The notes under the pieces were generated by a model, which did no database searches, was not told the origin of the DNA, and saw only the letters and a program-made list of their open reading frames with translations. Positions 8,996 through 17,790 of a DNA stretch of 64,000 nucleotides are shown piece after piece; positions within the stretch are counted from its first letter, which is position 1, and each line of letters starts with the position of its first letter. The DNA is from Roseiarcus sp963749715 (GTDB taxonomy: Bacteria > Pseudomonadota > Alphaproteobacteria > Rhizobiales > Beijerinckiaceae), in contig CAVVNR010000002.1 of NCBI GenBank assembly GCA_963749715.1, positions 124,001 through 188,000 of the forward strand, written 5' to 3'. The translations under genes were made by a program, and so were the position numbers.

Positions 8996-9487
8996 TTACC
9001 CTGTGTCGAAATCGCCGGTTTGCGGCGGGGCCAGCGGCGTGAACAGGCACCGGTCCGGCTTGAGGTCGATGAGCGGCGTCCCGTCGAGGCAATCGAGACC
9101 CCTGACGTTGAGCGTTGCGCCCTCGCGCGCGACCAGGCTGACAAGCGCCGTCCCGATCGGGTTCGGCCTGACCGGCGAGCGCAGCGAAAACGTGCCGCGG
9201 GTCGAGCCGTCGTCGGCTGGGCTTTGGCGCACGAGATCGCGCCGCGACTCGTGCAACCAATAGAGGACCTCGATCCGCTCGAACGCATCGATCCCGTCGA
9301 GCGCCGCGACCCAAGGCTCATAAACCTCGATCCGGCAGATCGGCCCGTCGGGCCGCCCCTGACGGGGACAGTCAAGGCGCGACGTCCACGGCGTCCGGAT
9401 GATTCCGATGAACGTGAGGCCGGCGTCGAAGGCGGCAGGCGCTTTCACCGCGACTTCGTTTCGCCGGACCCCGTTCAGCCGCACCAT
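8996..9487 (-). CDS. trmO: tRNA (t6A37-N6) methyltransferase TrmO (TsaA family)
   Basis: 163-aa TsaA/TrmO-family protein that methylates N6-threonylcarbamoyladenosine at position 37 of some tRNAs using SAM. Family motifs seen are GIIRTPW near the N-terminus, IEVYEPWVAALDGIDAFERI, YWLHESRRDL, GTFSLRSPVRPNPIGTALV and a C-terminal DGTPLIDLKPDRC. Length fits the core domain without the extra C-terminal extension of the E. coli protein. Confidence 0.85.
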   Translation of the reverse strand: MVRLNGVRRNEVAVKAPAAFDAGLTFIGIIRTPWTSRLDCPRQGRPDGPICRIEVYEPWVAALDGIDAFERIEVLYWLHESRRDLVRQSPADDGSTRGTFSLRSPVRPNPIGTALVSLVAREGATLNVRGLDCLDGTPLIDLKPDRCLFTPLAPPQTGDFDTG

Positions 9488-9569
9488 GACCCATCCCTTG
9501 TGGCCCCAATGATTTCGAACGGACGCTTGGCTGGCAAGCCGAATCCAACGTCCGCACTTCTCTCCCGCC

Positions 9570-11267
9570 CTACCCCGTCACCTCGAGCGCGAGCCGCCCG
9601 CTGAGCGCCTGGCCATATTCGCCGGCCGCCTCGACGACCACCCGATAGGTTCCGGGCGCAAGATCGGCTGGCAGGCGGGCGATCCAGATATGCGAGGAAT
9701 TGTCGGCGCTCACCCAAGCTTTTTTGGTCGCTCCGTTGCGGGCGAAGACCTCTTCGACGAAAGGATCGGGCCGGGCGTGGCGTGTCATTTCAATCGGCGT
9801 CCGATCGCCGATGATCATCTTGACCCTGGTCTTCTCGCCGCCATCGAACACGTTGGCGATCAATGTCGATGCGCTCAAGGCGTCGCGCGGGACCGGCGAA
9901 CCCAAAAGTTGCACCTGGCGGAAATCACGATCCGCATCCCTGCTGATCCCGTGGAAGCGGCTGTCGATCGAGAGCCGCATCTGCCGTCCGTTCGGCTCCT
10001 TGGCCGGAACGAATCGCGTCGTGTAGCCGACGCCGTCGACCGAGAGGATGTGGAAGCCGTTGGGCGTGCCGTCGCGACTGTCGGCCGATGCGACGCCGCG
10101 GTGATCGTAAGGCCCACTCCACCACGAGCCCGACAGCGCCGTCAGCACATGATGGTGGTGCGGCTCCGCCCCCTTCCAGCCGTCGGCGGCGCCGAAATAA
10201 TGGTGTTCGGTCGTGTGGGTGTGGCCGGCGAAGCTGGCGGTGAAGCGACGCCCCTCAAAGAGATCAAAAAAGGCCTGCCGATCCTGCAGGTTCTGATAGG
10301 CGTCGTCGTCGAGAAAGGTGCGGATCGGGATGTGCATGACGATGACGATCAGCATGTCCTCCGGCGTGTGCGCGAGCACGTTGCGCACGAACTCGAGTTG
10401 CCCCTCATCGAGCCTGCCCTCGTACTTTCCCCCTCCCCCGGGCTTATGGGGATCGAAGCCGAGATAGTTCACGTCGTCGAGCATCAGAAAGAGGGTCTGA
10501 GCGTAGAGGAAGGCATAGTAGCTTGGCCCGAACACGCGCTTGAAGGTCTCGCGGCTGTACCGGCGGTCGGGCGCTTCGTAATTGAGATCGTGGTTGCCGC
10601 CGATATTCCACCACGGCAGCCCGATCGTGCCGATGATCGCGTTCGAGCGCGGATAGAGCGAAAGGTCGTCGAACATGATGTCGCCGGCGGTGAAGCCGAA
10701 CCTGGCGTTGACCCCGGCCAGCGCCTGGAGCAGGTCTTCGCGAATGAAATCGACTTCGGCCCCCGTTTCGGGCTGCGGATCGGTCACCATCACGACATCG
10801 AACGCTTTCGGCTCATCCTGACGGCGAAGCGCGAAATCGACCGAGGCCGGCAAAGGCCCGGTCGGCGCGAGACCCTCGAAGGTCAGGTTGAGCTCGGGCG
10901 GCGAGCCGTTGGGTTGATGATGGCGGTAGAAGCGGGGCAGATTGGTCAAGGGTTCGAGCGGCGGCATGAAGCCCGCGGGCTTGACCACGAAGATCGTCGC
11001 TTCGTCCGGCAGCGGCAGGGTATAGCGGCCGTCCGCGTCGGTGACGGCGATATCGCGGCCGTTGGAGACGAGGACGCCCGCGAGCCCCGGGTTTGTGGCG
11101 CTTGCCACGCCCGAGCCGTCGCGGTCCTCGAAAACGAGGCCGGCGACTTGCCCTTGCGCCCCTTGGGCGATGACCCGCCGCGGCTCGACCGCCGCGAGCG
11201 CAAGCCCGCCCGCCGCGCCGATCAGCACATCGCGCCGCGTGACGCCGCTCTTTGCGTTTTCCGACAT
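9570..11267 (-). CDS. Tat-exported calcineurin-like metallophosphoesterase
   Basis: 565 aa with a twin-arginine signal (SGVTRRDVLIGAAGGLALAA), so it is probably exported folded with metals bound. An N-terminal SdrD/CNA-B-like beta domain (FEDRDGSGVASATNPGLAGV, TDADGRYTLPLP) precedes the phosphoesterase core with metal-ligand motifs VTDPQPE, AGDIMFDD, GNHDLNYE, VMHIPI and FAGHTHTTEHH. A C-terminal beta domain follows (TRVKMIIGDRTPIEMTRHA). Start chosen at MSENAKSG (11267), which follows a GGAGG site; an upstream in-frame ATG would put 9 extra residues before the Tat motif. Substrate unknown; probably phosphate esters or nucleotides outside the cytoplasm. Confidence 0.85.
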   Translation of the reverse strand: MSENAKSGVTRRDVLIGAAGGLALAAVEPRRVIAQGAQGQVAGLVFEDRDGSGVASATNPGLAGVLVSNGRDIAVTDADGRYTLPLPDEATIFVVKPAGFMPPLEPLTNLPRFYRHHQPNGSPPELNLTFEGLAPTGPLPASVDFALRRQDEPKAFDVVMVTDPQPETGAEVDFIREDLLQALAGVNARFGFTAGDIMFDDLSLYPRSNAIIGTIGLPWWNIGGNHDLNYEAPDRRYSRETFKRVFGPSYYAFLYAQTLFLMLDDVNYLGFDPHKPGGGGKYEGRLDEGQLEFVRNVLAHTPEDMLIVIVMHIPIRTFLDDDAYQNLQDRQAFFDLFEGRRFTASFAGHTHTTEHHYFGAADGWKGAEPHHHHVLTALSGSWWSGPYDHRGVASADSRDGTPNGFHILSVDGVGYTTRFVPAKEPNGRQMRLSIDSRFHGISRDADRDFRQVQLLGSPVPRDALSASTLIANVFDGGEKTRVKMIIGDRTPIEMTRHARPDPFVEEVFARNGATKKAWVSADNSSHIWIARLPADLAPGTYRVVVEAAGEYGQALSGRLALEVTG

Positions 11268-11417
11268 CGCCGAACCTCCAAACATTTCCCGCAATCAGAC
11301 TACGCCACGGCGACAGCCGGATGAAACCGCGGGGCGCACAATCCGGTGAGGCGTTTGCCGCAATTGGCCTCGCGCTTGTATGACGGGCCGGGATCTTCGC
11401 GGGGGGGAGGGAGCGCG

Positions 11418-11852
11418 ATGGGCATCAAATTCGCGGTGGCGGTTGTCGCTATGGCTTCGATCGTGGCGGCGAGCGGGGTCGTCGCTAATCCGCTCGGTGC
11501 GCCGCCCACGGCCAAGCCATTCGAGATGATCGAGGGCAAGCCGATCAGCATCGCGCTCGGGACGCCAACCGCGCATGGCTGGTACGTGCCGGTTTGGGGC
11601 AGCTACAAGGTGGGCGACAAGGAATTCCTGGCGAATGGCGCAGCCAAGGAAGGCGAGTTCGACGCCGGCTCAGGCTGCGTCTCCGTCGCCTGGCAGGGCG
11701 GCGGCCAATGCTTTTTCCCGTCCGAGAACCAGGGCAACAAGGCGCATGAGTTTCTCAAGTCGATCCACGGCGGCCCGCCAATCACCCTCGGCTTGATTCC
11801 GCCCGCGGGCGCGCAAGGCGAATTCTACTACCGGGTAGACAATGCGCCATGA
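11418..11852 (+). CDS. Small secreted protein of unknown function
   Basis: 144 aa with a clear signal peptide (MGIKFAVAVVAMASIVAASG, cleavage likely near VVANP). The mature part holds two Cys (GCVSV and GQCFF) that could form a disulfide, and a GWYVPVWGSYKVGDKEF stretch suggesting a small beta fold. A purine-rich GGGAGGGAGCG site precedes the ATG. Divergent from the phosphoesterase gene. Not recognised as a named family. Confidence 0.65.
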   Translation: MGIKFAVAVVAMASIVAASGVVANPLGAPPTAKPFEMIEGKPISIALGTPTAHGWYVPVWGSYKVGDKEFLANGAAKEGEFDAGSGCVSVAWQGGGQCFFPSENQGNKAHEFLKSIHGGPPITLGLIPPAGAQGEFYYRVDNAP

Positions 11853-11941
11853 GCGAGGATGCCCAGCGCTCGAAAGCGCAGCTTGACCTCGGCGACGCCT
11901 GGCGGGTGGGCCCCGCCTTCATTCGCGTTCGGTCTTGACCG

Positions 11942-13035
11942 CTACCCGCCGACCTGCCCCCGGTGCCGCAGGAGCGCGTCGGCCAGCACGCAGGCGACCA
12001 TCGCTTCGCCGACCGGCACCGCGCGGATGCCGACGCACGGGTCGTGGCGGCCCTTGGTGACGATCTCCGTGTCCTCGATGCGCGCGGGTGACGGTGCGGC
12101 GCGGCGAGAGGATCGACGACGTCGGCTTGACGGCGAAGCGCGCGACGATCGGTTGTCCAGTCGAGATGCCGCCGAGAATGCCGCCCGCATGGTTGGAGAG
12201 AAAGCGCGGCTGGCCGTCATTGCCCCGGCGCATTTCATCGGCGTTTTCTTCGCCGGAAAGCTCGGCCGCGGCGAAGCCGTCGCCGATCTCGACGCCCTTG
12301 ACCGCGTTGATCCCCATCAGCGCCGCGGCGAGCTCCGCATCGAGCTTGCCATAGATCGGCGCGCCCCAGCCGGCGGGGACGCCCTCGGCGACAACTTCGA
12401 TCACCGCGCCGATCGAGGAGCCAGCCTTGCGAATGTCGTCGAGATAGTCCGCGAAACGCTCGGCGGCGGCGGCGTCGGGGCAGAAGAACGGGTTACGGCC
12501 GACCTCGTCCCAGTCCCAGCGCGACCGGTCGATCTTGAGCTTTCCCATTTGCACGAGCGCGCCGCGAACGCTGACGCCCGGCGATCACCTTGCGCGCGAT
12601 CGCGCCGGCGGCGACCCGCGCCGCCGTCTCGCGCGCCGAGGAGCGGCCGCCGCCGCGATAGTCGCGAATCCCGTACTTCGCATCGTAAGCGTAGTCAGCG
12701 TGGCCGGGACGGTACTTGTCCTTGATCTCGGCATAGTCCTTGGAGCGCTGGTCGACGTTGTCGATGAAGATGCCGATCGGCGTTCCGGTCGTCACCTGAC
12801 GGCCCGTCGCGTCATCGATCATCACGCCGGACAGGATGCGCGCCTCGTCCGGCTCGCGACGTTGGGTGGTGAAGCGCGAGCCGCCGGGGCGGCGCCGGTC
12901 AAGCTCGGCCTGGATGTCGGCCGCCTCCAGCGCGATCCTCGGCGGGCAGCCGTCGACGACGCATCCAATTCCTGCGCCATGGCTTTCGCCGAAGGTGGTG
13001 ACGCGGAACAGGTGGCCGAAACTGTTGTGGGACAT
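11942..13035 (-). CDS. aroC: Chorismate synthase, with two apparent frameshifts
   Basis: Makes chorismate from EPSP, the last shikimate-pathway step, using reduced FMN. N-terminus MSHNSFGHLFRVTTFGESHG and GGRSSARETAARVAAGAIA are signature sequences. The middle part MGKLKIDRSRWDWDEVGRNP and FLSNHAGGILGGISTGQPIV follow in another frame, and the C-terminus (VTKGRHDPCVGIRAVPVGEA, ending RHRGQVGG) in a third. The first break fits one extra G in a GCCGGGCGTC context near 12580; the second fits one extra base in a GCGCGC tract near 12085. aroC is normally essential and single-copy, so these are probably sequence errors. Confidence 0.92.
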
Positions 13036-13208
13036 GGCGAACCTAAGGGTACATACGGGAGAGCCGTCGACCGCGTCAAACCACGCCCGCCCGACGCCGA
13101 ACCGGCGCCCAATTCCCGCCATGGAGTATTCATTGCCAATTCATCTTGACGGGCGCATGCCCTCGCGCCGCGAAACCAGAGTCGAACGACTCGCATGGAG
13201 ACTGTACA

Positions 13209-13445
13209 ATGCTCAAGACAATCGCCGCGCTCGGGATCTCCGCCGCGATCGCTTTAGCGCCTCTCGCCGCCCTCGCTCAGACCGACGCGGACGGCCCCGC
13301 CGGCGCCGCGCCTGCGGCTTCCGACGCGACGCCGATGGCCAAGCCGGCGAAGAAGGCGAAGAAACACATGGCCAAGAAGGCAAAGAAGTCCACCGACGCG
13401 ATGGCGCCGGCCGCTCCCGCCGCCGCGCCTGCAAATCCGCAGTAA
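13209..13445 (+). CDS. Small secreted Ala/Lys/Pro-rich protein
   Basis: 78 aa: a signal peptide (MLKTIAALGISAAIALAPLA, then ALAQ as the probable cleavage site) followed by a low-complexity chain with two lysine-rich KPAKKAKKHMAKKAKK repeats and an Ala/Pro tail. Such basic, unstructured periplasmic proteins are common in Hyphomicrobiales; function unknown. A good rho-independent terminator lies 34 nt past the stop, supporting a real monocistronic gene. Confidence 0.65.
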   Translation: MLKTIAALGISAAIALAPLAALAQTDADGPAGAAPAASDATPMAKPAKKAKKHMAKKAKKSTDAMAPAAPAAAPANPQ

Positions 13446-13479
13446 TTCGTCACACGACAATCTGCGTAGGCCAGCCGAG

Positions 13480-13513
13480 CCGCCCCATCCGCCCGGATGG
13501 GGCGGTTTCGTTT
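13480..13513 (+). terminator. Rho-independent terminator
   Basis: Perfect 11-bp stem CCGCCCCATCC/GGATGGGGCGG with a GCCC loop, followed directly by TTTCGTTT. It would end the transcript of the small secreted protein gene at 13209-13445. Confidence 0.85.
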
Positions 13514-13583
13514 GGCCCGACGCCGTGGTTCTTTCGCCGTGCTCGGCGCCATGCCAAAATCGCCGTTGACCGACGGAGACTTC

Positions 13584-14179
13584 ATGGCGAGCGCAGAGTT
13601 CTGGTATGAGTTCGCCAGCACCTATTCCTATCCGGCGGCGCTGCGGGTCGCCGCGCTCGCCGACGAGCGGGGCGTGAGCCTCGCTTGGCGGCCGTTCCTC
13701 CTCGGGCCGATCTTCGCCGCGCAGGGCTGGCGCAACTCGCCATTCAACATCTACCCCGCCAAGGGCCGCTACATGTGGCGCGACGTCGAGCGGACCTGCC
13801 GCGCCATGGGCGTCCCGTTGAAGCGGCCGGAGCCCTTTCCCCAACCGAGCCTGCTCGCCGCCCGGGTCGCATTGGCGCTTGAGGGCGAGGAGCGCGTCAG
13901 CTTTTCCCGCAGGTCTACATGGCTGAATTCGGCCGAGGCGAGCCGATCGCCGATCGCGCGTTGCTTGCCTCGCTCATCGCCGCCTGCGGCGTCGATCCCG
14001 CCGCGACGCTCGAGCGGGCCGAAAGCGACGCCAACAAGGCGCTGCTCAAGGCCGAGTGCGCGCGTGCGGCCGAGATCGGGATCATCGGCGCGCCATCTCT
14101 CGTCACCGGGGACGGCGAAGTCTTCTGGGGCAACGACCGGCTGGAACAGGCGCTCGACTGGGCGGCGAGCCGGCGTTAG
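13584..14179 (+). CDS. DsbA-family 2-hydroxychromene-2-carboxylate isomerase-like protein, one frameshift
   Basis: A thioredoxin-fold GST-kappa/DsbA-type protein. The N-terminal half reads MASAEFWYEFASTYSYPAAL, LAWRPFLLGPIFAAQGW and YMWRDVERTC; Ser in the STYSYPA motif replaces a redox Cys pair, as in HCCA isomerases. The C-terminal half (MAEFGRGEPIADRALLASLI, IIGAPSLVTGDGEVFWGNDR) is in the next frame. One extra base in the TTTTCCC run near 13900-13905 would account for the break. A GGAG site precedes the chosen ATG. The exact substrate (naphthalene catabolism or other) cannot be told. Confidence 0.8.
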
Positions 14180-14892
14180 AGGTCGCCGAAAGCGGCGATC
14201 GCGGCGAAATCGGGATACCATGCGCTTCTTGCATGGGGTTTGAAGCGCCCTGCGGCGCACAATTCCTGCGGGGGAACAGGGATGTTTTTGGACCGGAACA
14301 GGGAGAATAATTCCCGGAACAGGGAGTTTTCACAATCTTGCCCGGATCCGCGCCTCGGCCACGGCGCCTATGCTCGTGCCGCATGGCTCCGTTGCGCCTC
14401 CGCTCGCCCCGCGCGATTGCTTTGTGAGGCTATCTTCATTGCGGCGATGAGGGCTTGCCGCGCGATGTCGACCTTGCCGAGCCGGCGCGGCTTCCTTTCC
14501 CCGAGGTCTGCTTCTCAAGCAGCCGCGGTCGGATCACAGCTCAATTGCCGCCGCGGACGTACGCCTTGGGCGGATAGCTGAAACGGCCCCTAGCCCGCGA
14601 CGTCTCCTGTCGACGACGTCAAGCGGACACAGCCAACCGCAGTCCGCCTGACCGCCGGTTGGGCTGGAAACTGTGGCTACAGCAGACAAACTACCGCAGG
14701 CGACCTACCGCCGCCTTATGGTCGAGGGCGGCGTCTCGCGCGGCGCAGGATGTATTGGGTCAACCGAGCCGCGTTATTATCCGGCCTCGATCGCCCGTGT
14801 CGGCCCGGAGCGGCAAAGCTCTTTTGGTCGCAGCGAGCAACCTCACCTTTCCAAATCGCGATAAGAATGAACGCGCAATTCGGAGGCGTATG
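14180..14892. other. Gene-free stretch with short periodic repeats
   Basis: About 710 bp without a supportable gene. The first part carries three GGAACAGGGA direct repeats (separate entry). The rest has short frames in all directions with no family resemblance. It leads into the truncated MT-A70 gene and probably belongs to the same decayed accessory patch. Confidence 0.5.
14273..14325. repeat. Three GGAACAGGGA direct repeats at 21-22 bp spacing
   Basis: Exact copies of GGAACAGGGA at 14273-14282, 14295-14304 and 14316-14325. The 21-22 bp period is about two helical turns. Sequences between copies are AT-richer (GATAATTCCC-like) than the surroundings. Confidence 0.75.
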
Positions 14893-15297
14893 ATGTCAAC
14901 TGTGCTCGGGGCAAATGAGGCGGCAGCCGATCTGCTGACCTACGCAAGAGGGCGCAAATACAAGACTGTTATGGCCGACCCGCCGTGGCGTTTCCAAAAT
15001 TTCACGGGAAAAGTCGCGCCGGAACACAGGCGGCGTCGGTATGCCACCTTAGCGCTCAGTGACATTATGGCACTACCCGTTGCGAACCTGTGCGAAAACG
15101 CCGCCCACCCTTACCTTTGGGTACCGAACGCGGTTCTTCCGGAAGGATTGGCGGTTTTGAAGGCTTGGGGATGGTACAAGTCGAATATCGTTTGGCACAA
15201 AGTACGAAAGGATGGGGGATCGGACGGTCGGGGAGTCGGATTTTATTTCCGCAACGTCACTTCTTGTCCAGCAAGAAACTCCGCCAAGAACTGGTAG
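14893..15297 (+). pseudogene. MT-A70 family adenine-specific methyltransferase, 3'-truncated
   Basis: The frame reads MSTVLGANEAAADLLTYARG, then YKTVMADPPWRFQNF with the DPPW catalytic motif of N6-adenine methyltransferases, YATLALSDIMALPV, AAHPYLWVPNAVLPEGL, SNIVWHKVRKDGG and GVGFYFRNVT. After about 15260 the normal continuation (a loop leading to the C-terminal strand) is missing, and the frame runs into the 3' end of an unrelated minus-strand gene, stopping at 15297. A GGAGG site at 14882-14886 precedes two adjacent ATGs. MT-A70 enzymes of this kind often belong to phage or restriction/defence loci. Base composition is lower in G+C than the flanks. Confidence 0.75.
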
Positions 15298-15751
15298 CGA
15301 GCGGCGCTCCCTAGATGACCAACAAACGCCTCAAAGTAAATCAAATCGTTTTCAGTTATTATCCTAACGTTCGCTGCGCCCGCCCTCTCTACATCTTCTT
15401 CGCTCCATATGATATTATTCGTCACATAGAACCATAATATCTTCAATTTTACACTATCACTAAAAGCGGTGCGAATAGAATTGGCGGGACTTCGCTGTAG
15501 GGCCTCAGTTTCATGGATGTCTTTCTGGAGAGAACGCCGGCCACGCTGTTCTCTAGACTTACATTCGACCACTAGACAAGTTTCATCATCCTTCGCCCTT
15601 GTGCGAGGTACTCAGCTTGGTCTGCGGGGTGTATCGTTAGGTTTACGTTGGAATCGCGTCTGATCTTAGCCTGCGCGGCTAAATCACTTCGCTCAACGAT
15701 CAAAGGGCTAAGAGGCTGAGCGGGAAGTTCGCCTTTCGGGTTCTTGGGCAC
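15243..15751 (-). pseudogene. DGQHR/DndB-like domain protein, truncated and frameshifted
   Basis: From a GTG at 15751 with a GGGAGGCGAAGAG ribosome site the minus strand reads VPKNPKGELPAQPLSPLIVE and VNLTIHPADQAEYLA. After a small indel near 15600 it continues AKDDETCLVVECKSREQRGR, LKILWFYVTNNIIW and HLGSAARYQFLAEFLAGQE. The VVECKSREQ motif resembles the nuclease-like N-terminal domain found before DGQHR domains of DndB-type proteins; the DGQHR part itself is absent. The frame ends at 15243 after crossing into the truncated MT-A70 gene, so the two genes were joined tail to tail by a deletion near 15260. Confidence 0.6.
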
Positions 15752-15974
15752 CTCTTCGCCTCCCGACTGGGCAATCGAGCGACGATCGTGATTCGCCGCT
15801 CCGGTTAAATCAGATTAGCGCATCCCTATCGGTTATGGACGGAAATCTCTCGTAATCGGGTTGGCGTTCCCGCGGAAAACACTAGCGACCTCAGCCTAAG
15901 CGCGTTTCAGAGAAGCCGTGCGAACGACCCCTATTTGCGCGAAGCGGACGACGGTGCCCCCACGGCCCGCGCTT

Positions 15975-17675
15975 CTAAGACGCCGCGCGCTTCTCCAGCG
16001 CCTGGGCGCGGATGGTCGAGAGCGTGGTCGCCGGGGTGATCGCCTCGGGATCGACCTTGACGTGCAGGATCGACGGCAGGCCGCAGGCCAGCGCCCGCTC
16101 GTAAGCGGGCAGGAACTGGGCCGTCTCCTCGACCGTTTCGCCGTGGCCGCCGAACGCGCGGGCGTAGGCCGCGAAATCGGGATTGCGCAGCGCGGTCCCG
16201 ATGACGCGACCCGGATACATCCGCTCCTGATGCATGCGGATCGTGCCGTACATGCCGTTGTCGATCACCACAACGACGACTGGCAGGCCGTATTGAACCG
16301 CGGTCGCAAACTCCTGCCCGTTCATGAGAAAGTCGCCGTCGCCGGCGAAGCAGACGACCGTCCGCTTCGGGAACAGCCGTTGCGCCGCGATGGCGGCCGG
16401 CAGGCCAAACCCCATCGACCCCGAGGTCGGGCCCAATTGCTGCTCGACCCGGCGAAAGCGCAGGAACCGGCCGACCCAGATCGAGAAATTGCCGGCCCCG
16501 TTGGTGAAGATGCCGTCGGGCGAGCGCCGCCTGACCGCGAACATGATCTCGCTCACTTGAACCCGCCCCGGATTGGGCGGGGCCTCATCGCTCCACGCCA
16601 GATAGTCGGCCCTGGCGGCGCGGGTCTCGGCCGACCAGCGGATTGTCGCCGGCGGCTCGACGCCTTCGAGCGCGGCGCAGAATTCGGGCGAGGTTGCGAC
16701 GATGCCGAGCGCGGGATGGTAGTTGCGCCCGATCTCGCCCGCGTCGGCGTGGACGTGGACGAGCCGCTGCCGGGGCGAAGGGATGCTGAAGAGCGTATAG
16801 CCCTGCGCCGCCGCTTCCGACATCCGGCTCCCGATCAGAAGCACGAGATCGGCCGCTTCGACGCGGCTTTTCAGCTTCGGATTGACGGAGAAGCCGATCT
16901 CGCCGGCGAAGTTGTCGTGCTCGCCATCGAACAGGCTCGAGCGGCGAAACGAGCCCACGACCGGCAGGTCGAAGCGTTCGGCGAACCGGGCGAAGGCGGC
17001 GCTCGCCCGCTTGGTCCATCCGCCGCCGCCGAGGATGGCGACCGGCCTCGCCGCCGCCCACAGCATCTTCTGCAATTCGGCCATTTGCGTAAGGCCCGGC
17101 CAGATCGGCGCCGGCTCGACGCGGAGCGCATCCGCAATGGCGGCCACTTCCGTCAGCATGTCCTCCGGCAGCGCGATCACCACCGGGCCGGGCCTGCCCT
17201 GCATCGCGATGTGGAAGGCGCGCTGGACGATCTCTGGGATTTGGGCCGCGGTCTCGATCTGCGTCGCCAGCTTGGCGGTCGAGGCGAACAGGGCGCGATA
17301 GTCCATCTCCTGAAACGCGCCCCGACCCATCATCGCGCGCTCGACCTGGCCGACAAACAGGATCATCGGCGCGGAATCGTGCTCGGCGATATGGACGCCA
17401 TGCGCCGCGTTGGTCGCGCCCGGTCCGCGCGTGACGAAGCAGATTCCCGGCCGTCCGGTGAGGCGCCCATCGGCCAGCGCCATTATCGCCGCGCCCGCTT
17501 CTTGCCGGCAGACGGTCAGTTCGATCCGCGTGTCGTTCATGGCGTCGAGCGCGGCCAGGAAGGATTCGCCCGGAACGCAGTACGCGCGCTCGACCCCTTG
17601 GGCCACGAGCTGGTCGATGAGAATCCGTCCGCCAGTTCGCAAGACCTCGCCCAACCGCCGCTCCTCGCTCACCAC
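15975..17675 (-). CDS. Thiamine-pyrophosphate-dependent acetolactate synthase-like enzyme
   Basis: 566-aa TPP enzyme with the three-domain layout of acetolactate synthases. The N-terminal PYR domain has VERAYCVPGESFLAALDAMN, CRQEAGAAIMALADG with the catalytic Glu, and GRPGICFVTRGPGATNA. A central domain includes PVAILGGGGW. The C-terminal PP domain has LGPTSGSMGFGLPAAIAAQR and the cofactor motif FAGDGDFLMNGQEFATAVQYG. Not next to an ilvH regulatory subunit, so it is probably a stand-alone catabolic or 2-oxoacid decarboxylase-like member rather than the biosynthetic enzyme. Substrate unknown. Divergent from hrcA with 115 nt between. Confidence 0.85.
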   Translation of the reverse strand: MVSEERRLGEVLRTGGRILIDQLVAQGVERAYCVPGESFLAALDAMNDTRIELTVCRQEAGAAIMALADGRLTGRPGICFVTRGPGATNAAHGVHIAEHDSAPMILFVGQVERAMMGRGAFQEMDYRALFASTAKLATQIETAAQIPEIVQRAFHIAMQGRPGPVVIALPEDMLTEVAAIADALRVEPAPIWPGLTQMAELQKMLWAAARPVAILGGGGWTKRASAAFARFAERFDLPVVGSFRRSSLFDGEHDNFAGEIGFSVNPKLKSRVEAADLVLLIGSRMSEAAAQGYTLFSIPSPRQRLVHVHADAGEIGRNYHPALGIVATSPEFCAALEGVEPPATIRWSAETRAARADYLAWSDEAPPNPGRVQVSEIMFAVRRRSPDGIFTNGAGNFSIWVGRFLRFRRVEQQLGPTSGSMGFGLPAAIAAQRLFPKRTVVCFAGDGDFLMNGQEFATAVQYGLPVVVVVIDNGMYGTIRMHQERMYPGRVIGTALRNPDFAAYARAFGGHGETVEETAQFLPAYERALACGLPSILHVKVDPEAITPATTLSTIRAQALEKRAAS

Positions 17676-17790
17676 CTCGTTTGTGGGCCATGTTTGGCAG
17701 GTCAGTCGCCGGTTTTCAATCGCGGGTCAATCGGCGGCAGGCGGCCGGCGTCGCCTTGCGCCTGAGGCGAGTTCCGGCCATTCTTGCGCC

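Noticed and set aside
9690..11324. 544-codon plus-strand frame opposite the phosphoesterase
   Set aside because: Antisense shadow of the Tat-exported phosphoesterase, with low-complexity Val/Arg/Asp-rich translation.
15918..17765. 615-codon open frame on the plus strand opposite the TPP enzyme
   Set aside because: It is the antisense shadow of a conserved acetolactate-synthase-like gene; high GC makes long antisense frames common and the translation is Arg/Gly-rich without motifs.
17676..17790. CIRCE operator upstream of hrcA
   Set aside because: No TTAGCACTC-N9-GAGTGCTAA-like inverted repeat is present in this gap.
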